Of a DNA stretch of 6,582 nucleotides, positions 1 to 5,456 are shown piece after piece. Both the position numbers and the translations under genes were made by a program. Origin of the DNA: JANXSD01 sp043758125 (lineage in GTDB: Bacteria > Bacteroidota > Bacteroidia > AKYH767-A > OLB10); the NCBI GenBank assembly GCA_043758125.1, contig JAYVOC010000101.1, positions 1 through 6,582 of the forward strand. Direction: 5' to 3'. The notes beneath the pieces are model-generated. The model was not told the origin of the DNA, searched no databases, and saw only the letters and a list, made by a program, of their open reading frames with translations. The first letter of the stretch is position 1; every line of letters begins with the position of its first letter.

Positions 1-2111
1 GTTCCAGGGATTTTAGTTTCATTTCGTTCTTGTTCAAAATGTACTCCTGGAATCCAATTACCAAATCGTTTATTCACCTCTTCACGATGACGAAGAAATG
101 TACTTTTAATTATAGTTCCTGATGTATTTAAAAGACTCGCATCTGCCTTAACAAGCAACCCCTTTTTTTTCCATTGACCTCCAAGTGAATTCATCAATCC
201 TTGATATTGTGTATCGTGCAAATAGGAGCGCAAACTATAATGAAGATCTCCTTTAATTGGATGACTAATTCCAAATTGTATTGCGGTGATAAATTCATTT
301 CCTGGTACAGTGAGCAAGGAAGTATTCCAATCACGAATAAATTCTATTGGGCGATAATTTTCTATTGGAATAAAATTTTTATCGGTAACTTCCGATTGCA
401 AACTACTTGTTAATCGCCAACCATTTACTGAATCTTTTTTCAAGGGTTGACTATGTTCTAATGTTAATCTCGCTGCTGCACCTTTGTCATTATCCTTATC
501 TAATTTTGAAAATCGATTAATGTCATTTTTAGTTCCAACAACTTCAATTCCTACCTTCGTATTTTGATTGAAATCATATCCTCCACTTGCCGTTATCATC
601 TGTCGCTGTTTCGGACTTATCAATTGCACTTTAGGTTCGTAAGAACCTTGTGGAATATTATTTAACGGGGCAATCCAACTATAAACTTTTCCGTTAGCAA
701 GACCATTTTCTAAAACGTAATTTCCTTTTCCAGTTCCTACATTTGTAAATCCAACTCTGAATTTTGCACTATCACTATTTGTGGAATAAAAATATACGGG
801 AAAATAATTAATTCCATTTACGACCGTGTCGATTCTTGCATAAAGAATTTCATTTACATTAAATGCTACACTATCTACATTGGGCGCAAAAGCTTGTGAA
901 AGATTATCTCCTGCATTGGATAAAATTAATTTATCGGCATTAGAAAGATTTTGTTGCAGTGGTTGATTTTTACTATCTTGCTCTGAATATACATTAATTG
1001 CTGATCTCCATTTTTTTTGTTTCCAACCCACCGATCCTGTTAATATTGTTCGAGCGTAGGATTTATCTGAGTATTGAAATTCTACAACAATGCGAGAATC
1101 TTTTGTTACAATTCGTTTCGTAGTAAAGGTAACTTCTGCAGTATTGTAATCAATAATATAATCACGATCCTGACCACGATCTAATAATGCACCATCTAAA
1201 TAAATTTTTTCTGATCCAGAAAGAATGATAATAAAATTTTCGTTTTCTGCACCACGTAATCGATATGGTCCTTGGTTAGATTCGATACCATTAAATGTAT
1301 TTCGAGCAAATTTCCCTTTGGAAACAGCGGCACCAATAGATACATTGAGTAAACCTGAATTACTTTTTAAAGGTTGCGCTAATCCAGAAAAGCTATACAA
1401 ACCACCTTGACCTTTTTTATAATAACGCAAAAAATATCCGTCAGGATTTCTTACTTCAAAATCACCAGCTATTAATTTATGATGTGCATTATTTAATTGG
1501 ATATAAACTTTATCAAACTCTTGCAACTGTTGTGTATTTCCTTCGGCTTGAATAGGAACATTGTCATCAGTAATGGCTGCTAATATTTCAACATCATTAG
1601 AAAGTTTTCCTGCAAGCTGCAAATTAAGACTAGAGTTCACCACTGCATCTTGGTTATTTCCTATTGTAATTCCTCGAGAAATACTTCCTGATCGTGACAA
1701 TCCCTGCATTCCAAAAATATTTTGTTGTGAATTACCCGGTTGTTCAACAAGAAAAGGATCTTTTTGGTTGACACTATTTTTTTCCATAAGTGTGCGATCA
1801 CGTAATTGATGCGATGCGCCAAACAGAATTGGAAATACGCGATACCGTACAGTAATACTATCATTCCGATTTCGAGTTTTATTTGTAAAAATGAATTTTG
1901 CATTCACAACATCTATCGAATACAAAGTACTATCCAAATTTTGATCTTGATATCTCACTTGTAAACTGCCAGGAATAATACTAAGTGTATCGAGAATTAC
2001 AGTATCCTTAGAGGTTGGGATTAAATAGATGCGTAGATTACTCGTTACTTGCGCCGTAACAATTGTTGCTAAAAAAAGCAAAAAGAGAAGAATAAGTGAG
2101 TGTTTTTTCAA
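1..2111 (-). CDS. Large secreted/outer-membrane beta-rich surface protein, N-terminal part (3' end beyond window)
   Basis: The minus strand is open without a stop from 2111 to the window edge, giving 703 codons plus two bases; the C-terminus is missing. Residues 1-20 (KKHSLILLFLLFLATIVTAQ after the initiator) form a Sec signal peptide ending in TAQ. After it come a polar region (about 21-135), the segment SGSISRGITIGNNQ (141-154), a segment containing GNTQQLQEFDKVYIQL (191-206), and a segment with LDG, RGQDRDYIIDYN and EVTFT (301-330). The rest is rich in alternating beta-strand pattern, as in outer-membrane barrels or surface beta-proteins. From memory these motifs recur in long uncharacterised Bacteroidota surface proteins; their style recalls the N-terminal part of SprA, but I do not claim homology. 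No ATG lies between the in-frame stop at 2163-2165 and the signal peptide, so the start is TTG at 2111 (preferred, since it gives a clean signal peptide) or TTG at 2153, which adds 14 residues. Function unknown; envelope location is inferred. Confidence 0.82.
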   Translation of the reverse strand, partial: MKKHSLILLFLLFLATIVTAQVTSNLRIYLIPTSKDTVILDTLSIIPGSLQVRYQDQNLDSTLYSIDVVNAKFIFTNKTRNRNDSITVRYRVFPILFGASHQLRDRTLMEKNSVNQKDPFLVEQPGNSQQNIFGMQGLSRSGSISRGITIGNNQDAVVNSSLNLQLAGKLSNDVEILAAITDDNVPIQAEGNTQQLQEFDKVYIQLNNAHHKLIAGDFEVRNPDGYFLRYYKKGQGGLYSFSGLAQPLKSNSGLLNVSIGAAVSKGKFARNTFNGIESNQGPYRLRGAENENFIIILSGSEKIYLDGALLDRGQDRDYIIDYNTAEVTFTTKRIVTKDSRIVVEFQYSDKSYARTILTGSVGWKQKKWRSAINVYSEQDSKNQPLQQNLSNADKLILSNAGDNLSQAFAPNVDSVAFNVNEILYARIDTVVNGINYFPVYFYSTNSDSAKFRVGFTNVGTGKGNYVLENGLANGKVYSWIAPLNNIPQGSYEPKVQLISPKQRQMITASGGYDFNQNTKVGIEVVGTKNDINRFSKLDKDNDKGAAARLTLEHSQPLKKDSVNGWRLTSSLQSEVTDKNFIPIENYRPIEFIRDWNTSLLTVPGNEFITAIQFGISHPIKGDLHYSLRSYLHDTQYQGLMNSLGGQWKKKGLLVKADASLLNTSGTIIKSTFLRHREEVNKRFGNWIPGVHFEQERNETKIPG

Positions 2112-2184
2112 GCGCTTTGCAGATGGGCTAAAGTAGGAATTGCAAGCGCGCAAACCTCTACATTAACGTAATCAATTAAAGTAA

Positions 2185-2205
2185 ATTGTTACAATCAGAT
2201 TGTTA
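2185..2205. promoter_or_regulatory. Operator-like cluster of ATTGT/ACAAT repeats
   Basis: Between the two divergent genes lie ATTGT (2185-2189), ACAAT (2191-2195) and ATTGT (2199-2203). They form a perfect inverted repeat ACAATC-A-GATTGT (2191-2203), a second overlapping one ATTGT-T-ACAAT (2185-2195), and a direct repeat of ATTGTTA at 14-bp spacing (2185-2191 and 2199-2205). Short symmetric elements like this can bind a dimeric regulator, and the position would suit control of either neighbour. The DNA is A+T-rich, so chance occurrence is quite possible. No known regulator's consensus is recognised. Confidence 0.25.
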
Positions 2206-2254
2206 AATATTATTTATCTCGAATTCCAACTAAATGGGAATTTAAATCTAAAAA

Positions 2255-2284
2255 TTGAAATTCTAATCGTGTTACATATATTCG
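2255..2284 (+). promoter_or_regulatory. Candidate promoter for the exonuclease III gene
   Basis: TATATTCG at 2277-2284 matches the Bacteroidota -7 consensus TAnnTTTG with one mismatch. A TTG at 2255-2257 lies 19 bp upstream, the usual spacing to the -33 element. It would leave a leader of only about 15 bases before the GTG start at 2304. The match is imperfect in very A+T-rich DNA, so this is only a candidate. Confidence 0.3.
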
Positions 2285-2303
2285 TAGTCTAAGAATTTAG
2301 AAG

Positions 2304-3071
2304 GTGAAAAAAATAATCACATACAATGTCAATGGCATCCGTGCAGCAATGAATAAAGGTTGGCTAGAGTGGTTACGCTCAGTGAACCCCGATATTGTTT
2401 TACTTCAAGAAATAAAAGCAGAACCTGGACAGCTAAATACCTCACTTTTTGAGAATGATGGATATAAACATTATTGGCATCCAGCAGAGAAAAAGGGTTA
2501 CAGTGGCGTCGCATTATTTAGTAAGCAAGAACCAGACGAAGTGGTGATTGGGTCAGGAGATGCTGCGATTGATCGGGAGGGAAGAATAATTAGAGCTGAT
2601 TATGGTGACACATCTGTGATGAGCGTTTACATTCCATCAGGTTCTAGTGGAGAGGAACGACAAGCTTATAAAATGGAATGGCTAAAGTGGTTTGATGATT
2701 ACGTCATTCAGCTAAAGAAAAAACGTAAAAAATTAATAATTGGTGGTGATGTAAATATTTGCCATAAAGCGATTGACATTCACAATCCGATTAGTAATGC
2801 AAAATCTTCAGGCTTTTTACCTCAAGAACGTGAATGGGTGGATCAATTTATAAAGAGTGGCTTTATTGATAGTTTTCGTCATTTCAATTCGGAGCCTCAT
2901 AACTATACGTGGTGGACTTATCGTCAAAATGCTAGAGAAAGGAATTTAGGATGGCGTATCGATTATATTTTTGCTAGCAATAATCTAGAAAGTCAATTAA
3001 AACGATCAGTGATATTAGCTGATGCTAAACATTCGGATCATTGTCCGATGATGATGGAAATTGATTTTTGA
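2304..3071 (+). CDS. xth: Exodeoxyribonuclease III / class II AP endonuclease
   Basis: This 255-residue cytoplasmic enzyme belongs to the exonuclease-endonuclease-phosphatase (EEP) superfamily. The family incises DNA 5' to abasic sites and removes 3'-blocking groups in base excision repair, with 3'-5' exonuclease activity on duplex DNA. All key residues are visible: N8 and N10 in TYNVNGIRA, metal-binding E36 in LLQEIKA, Y109 in SVYIPSG, D149 and N151 in GGDVNICH, D220 in WRIDYIF, and D245/H246 in SDHCPMM. Length is close to E. coli ExoIII (268 residues), with no insertions or breaks. The start is GTG at 2304: the codon two upstream is an in-frame TAG (2298-2300) and the next ATG is at residue 16, past the N8/N10 motif. 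An AGAAGG run abuts the GTG, too close for a normal Shine-Dalgarno site. The gene stands alone, divergent from the surface-protein gene on its left and convergent with the T9SS cargo gene on its right. The symbol could equally be exoA or xthA. Confidence 0.96.
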   Translation: MKKIITYNVNGIRAAMNKGWLEWLRSVNPDIVLLQEIKAEPGQLNTSLFENDGYKHYWHPAEKKGYSGVALFSKQEPDEVVIGSGDAAIDREGRIIRADYGDTSVMSVYIPSGSSGEERQAYKMEWLKWFDDYVIQLKKKRKKLIIGGDVNICHKAIDIHNPISNAKSSGFLPQEREWVDQFIKSGFIDSFRHFNSEPHNYTWWTYRQNARERNLGWRIDYIFASNNLESQLKRSVILADAKHSDHCPMMMEIDF

Positions 3072-3110
3072 ATTAAATTGATTCATTTTTATATCAGAGG
3101 GAGTTGATGA

Positions 3111-3152
3111 TAAACAAAGAAGGGAACCGATATTGGTTCCCTTCTTTGTTTA
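3111..3152. terminator. Bidirectional intrinsic terminator between convergent genes
   Basis: The arms 3111-3128 and 3135-3152 are perfectly complementary over 18 bp (TAAACAAAGAAGGGAACC and its complement) around the 6-base loop GATATT. The inner part of the stem is GC-rich (GGGAACC) and the outer part is A on one side and T on the other, so RNA from either strand ends in a U-rich arm. It lies 40 bp after the exonuclease III stop codon and 14 bp after the stop of the convergent cargo gene, exactly where a shared terminator is expected. Confidence 0.9.
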
Positions 3153-3165
3153 AGTTGATTTTAAC

Positions 3166-3420
3166 TTAGTGTTGAATCATAATTTTTCTACTACTATTTC
3201 CTTTAGCACCTGAAAGTCGAAGTAAATAAATACCGTTATTAATATTTTTTACACTGATTGTTTTAGTGCCATTTTTAATTCCAGAACCAGAATCATTTAA
3301 TAAAACACGACCAGTTAAATCAAGCAATTGAAAATTTACATTTTCTGAATTAAAGAAATTGTAATTGATATTAAGTTCTTCATTAGATGGATTCGGATAA
3401 ATAGATAACGAACGAATATT
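3166..3420 (-). repeat. Sorting-domain repeat, copy A
   Basis: This 3' end of paralogue A aligns without gaps to 5202-5456 at a constant offset of 2036 bp. By hand I count 19 mismatches over the 240 bp from 3181 to 3420 (about 92% identity). The 60-bp block 3241-3300 differs from its partner at one position only. The segment encodes the T9SS type A sorting domain. The similarity falls sharply on the upstream side, just past 3420. Confidence 0.85.
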
Positions 3421-4944
3421 ACTTTCGAATTCATTTACTCCCATAGTAACAACTGAATGTATTCCGATACTATAAGATCCTACAGCTCCAGAAAAGCCAT
3501 CTATCATAAAGTAATAAGTATTACCAACAGTCAAGTATAAACGATTTACAGCTGTATCACCAGTGGGGCCAGTAGGACCAGTAGCATACGTATTATTTGG
3601 TCCGTTTAAACAATCTGTTGATTCATAAGTTAACACTCCTTGACAAGCACCAACACCAGCAGGAGTACTAAATGGGGCGATCCATGCATCGAAGCCTCCA
3701 CCATTTGCACTCATAACTAAATCAAATGAATCAGATACAGCAGGTGTATATTCAAACCATTCAGTGTTATTAGGTGTAGAACAAGTAAAGCCTGCTGTAG
3801 CTACAGTAGCATCTAACGGATCTGTGCCAAGGGCATTGGCTGTATTTCCAAAAACGAATGGACCATCTAATACAAGAGAAGTGGCTCCACAAATAGTATC
3901 ATTTATTGGAAATGGTTGAGCACTAACAACACCAATTCCAAATCCACCTACCGCACCAGAATTACCATCAATCATAAAATAGTAGGTAGTTCCTGCTACT
4001 ACGGGAATTGTTATATTAACGGTATCACCTGTTCCAGCTGGACCTGTATAACACATTCCATTTGCTAATGGATCTGCACATGTTGGCGCATCAAAAACAC
4101 CTAACCATCCGATTAGTCCGCTTGTTGCGGTTGAAGAATAAACAACAGTTACGTTTTCAGTTACACTTGGAGTAAAACTATACCATAAAGTATTATTTGG
4201 TGTTGAACATGCAAATCCAGCAGTAGTTGCTTTTAAATCGTCATTGTCAGAAGAATTTGCTGTTGAATTATCCCCAGTATAAAATGGACCTCCAATTATT
4301 AATGGAAATGCTCCACAGAGTGTATCATTAGCGGGAGAAGCCAAGCATGTTGGTAAAGTTGTTCCTGCTTGTTGGTAACAAAAAATTTCTCCAATACCAA
4401 CTGCTCCACCACCACCACAAATCCCATTTTCATTAATAACAACAATGTATACACCTGTATAAGTTGCAGTAAAATTTAGTGAAGCACATCCTGAAGAAAC
4501 ATAAGCTCCAGGGATCGGAATATTTGCACTATCACATAATGTTAAAGAAACTGGATGCACAGCACAACTATCTGCACCTACACTAAACGTTACTTGACTT
4601 CCTTGAATAAGTTTAATTTTATAGCCATCGCCATCATAAAATGCAAATCCATTGGCAACCGTACCTGATACGCTATCATTAGCACCGCATAAGTAAGAGT
4701 TAAATCGTGCTCCGGTCGAATCCAAAAAAGAGTAAAATCCGTTTTGTGTTGAATCCACACTGCATCCTACTAGGCTTGTGTTTTTGGTAACATTAATAGC
4801 AGGTTGATCTTTAATTTTTAATTTAAAAGGTGCCTTTACTGGTTTAGTGCGGTGATCATTCTGAGCTATAGAGGAATTGCTCAAGAATGAAAAAATTATC
4901 AAAAATGTCATTAAGACTTTCTTAATTGTAAAATTTCTTTTCAT
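3166..4944 (-). CDS. Exported multidomain protein with T9SS type A sorting domain (paralogue A)
   Basis: This complete 592-residue protein starts at ATG 4944. A signal peptide covers residues 1-28 (KK, hydrophobic LMTFLIIFSFL, cleavage near SIAQ). Next comes a cysteine-containing N-terminal domain (about 55-190; C61, C86, C127, C137, C153, C176, C189). Two related domains follow, at about 205-340 and 346-496. Each opens with NDT(L/I)CGA, has TPNNT(L/E)W(Y/F) in the middle and closes with YYFMIDG(N/F)SGAVG. These resemble the pre-peptidase C-terminal-like beta-sandwich modules common in Bacteroidota secreted proteins; this is an inference. The T9SS sorting domain (about 512-592) starts at SLSIYPNPSNEELNINYNF, contains LLDLTGRVL and NNGIYLLRL, and ends in KIMIQH. 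No protease or glycosidase catalytic motif is seen, so an adhesive or structural surface role is possible but unproven. The 16 cysteines all lie in the mature part, suggesting disulfides. An extra GPTGPTG stretch (456-462) is absent from paralogue B. The gene sits 257 bp downstream of B and has its own promoter candidate. Confidence 0.93.
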   Translation of the reverse strand: MKRNFTIKKVLMTFLIIFSFLSNSSIAQNDHRTKPVKAPFKLKIKDQPAINVTKNTSLVGCSVDSTQNGFYSFLDSTGARFNSYLCGANDSVSGTVANGFAFYDGDGYKIKLIQGSQVTFSVGADSCAVHPVSLTLCDSANIPIPGAYVSSGCASLNFTATYTGVYIVVINENGICGGGGAVGIGEIFCYQQAGTTLPTCLASPANDTLCGAFPLIIGGPFYTGDNSTANSSDNDDLKATTAGFACSTPNNTLWYSFTPSVTENVTVVYSSTATSGLIGWLGVFDAPTCADPLANGMCYTGPAGTGDTVNITIPVVAGTTYYFMIDGNSGAVGGFGIGVVSAQPFPINDTICGATSLVLDGPFVFGNTANALGTDPLDATVATAGFTCSTPNNTEWFEYTPAVSDSFDLVMSANGGGFDAWIAPFSTPAGVGACQGVLTYESTDCLNGPNNTYATGPTGPTGDTAVNRLYLTVGNTYYFMIDGFSGAVGSYSIGIHSVVTMGVNEFESNIRSLSIYPNPSNEELNINYNFFNSENVNFQLLDLTGRVLLNDSGSGIKNGTKTISVKNINNGIYLLRLSGAKGNSSRKIMIQH

Positions 4945-4977
4945 AGTAAGTTTTAGATTATTGATTTTTCAAGAATT

Positions 4978-4985
4978 CAAAATTA
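4978..4985 (-). promoter_or_regulatory. Bacteroidota-type -7 element upstream of paralogue A
   Basis: On the minus strand this reads TAATTTTG, an exact match to the Bacteroidota -7 consensus TAnnTTTG, and it lies 33 bp before the ATG at 4944. No convincing -33 TTG is present; the expected region is an A/T tract. The leader is A-rich with no Shine-Dalgarno sequence, as is usual in this phylum. It suggests that paralogue A can be transcribed independently of B. Confidence 0.45.
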
Positions 4986-5123
4986 AGGAAAAAAAAATTC
5001 CTTTAAAGATTTTATTTTTGATAGTTAACACTAGTCATTTTAAAAAATGTGTAATACTAAGAGGTATCTAATTATAACTTTCTTAAAATCAGCAGAAAAC
5101 GATCATTTTTCAGGATTTACGCT

Positions 5124-5148
5124 ACATTTTTCATGCTCTAAAAAATGT
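5124..5148 (-). terminator. Weak A+T-rich hairpin downstream of paralogue B
   Basis: The arms ACATTTTT (5124-5131) and AAAAATGT (5141-5148) are perfectly complementary over 8 bp with a 9-base loop. It lies about 55 bp after the stop of paralogue B in the direction of transcription. With only one G-C pair per arm the stem is weak, and no long U-run follows. It may attenuate or end the B transcript, or be chance. Confidence 0.2.
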
Positions 5149-5201
5149 TTTAAATTTAATAGGTTGCCTGATTGAAGGTATTATTTTAAAAAGGATGCAA
5201 T

Positions 5202-5456
5202 TTATCTCTGCACCATAATTTTTCTACTAAAATTTCCAAAAGCACCTGAAATACGAAGTACATAAATACCGTTATTAATATTTTTTACACTGATCGTTTT
5301 AGTGCCATTTTTAATTCCAGAACCAGAATCATTTAATAAAATACGACCAGTTAAATCAATTAATTGAAAAGCTACATTTTCTGCATTAAAGAAATTGTAA
5401 TTGATATTAAGTTCTTCATCAGCTGGATTCGGATAAATAGATAACGAACGAATGGT
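5202..5456 (-). repeat. Sorting-domain repeat, copy B
   Basis: Partner of 3166-3420 and in the same orientation. It encodes the T9SS sorting domain of paralogue B, and the gapless alignment includes the stop codon. Most differences in the best-conserved part are isolated single or double substitutions. The intergenic DNA beyond the two stop codons shows no obvious similarity. Confidence 0.85.

Larger units (their letters stand above)
4945..5201. other. Intergenic region between the two T9SS cargo paralogues
   Basis: These 257 bp are very A+T-rich and hold no credible gene; the short plus-strand frame here overlaps the signal-peptide end of paralogue A and looks like chance. They contain the promoter candidate for paralogue A, an AAGGAA-A7-TTCCTT mini-hairpin (4985-5003) immediately upstream of and touching it, and a weak 8-bp hairpin (5124-5148) after the paralogue B stop. 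Nothing else recognisable was found. Confidence 0.6.

Noticed and set aside
201..413. 70-codon plus-strand open frame
   Set aside because: It lies wholly inside the long minus-strand surface-protein frame, which has a signal peptide and family-like motifs; this one has no recognisable features.
1225..1809. Two plus-strand open frames (1225-1410 and 1561-1809) and a minus-strand frame at 1661-1903
   Set aside because: All overlap the continuous minus-strand coding frame 1-2111 and have no plausible protein features, so they are shadow frames.
2222..2242. AATTCC/GGAATT inverted repeat with a 9-base loop upstream of the exonuclease gene
   Set aside because: Only 6 bp of stem in A+T-rich DNA, with no U-run and no conserved context; not distinguishable from chance.
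4985..5003. AAGGAA-A7-TTCCTT hairpin as a terminator
   Set aside because: It lies just upstream of the promoter candidate of paralogue A, with a 6-bp stem; more likely an A-tract upstream element or chance than a terminator.
4877..5071. 64-codon plus-strand open frame across the start of paralogue A
   Set aside because: It is antisense to the signal-peptide region and the A+T-rich leader. Its Lys/Ile/Phe-rich composition is what such DNA yields by chance.
5217..5456. Near-identical block near 3181-3420 as a mobile element or long direct repeat
   Set aside because: The repeat is confined to coding sequence, ends with the stop codons and encodes the sorting domain in the same frame, so gene duplication or conversion explains it. 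There are no terminal inverted repeats or transposase.
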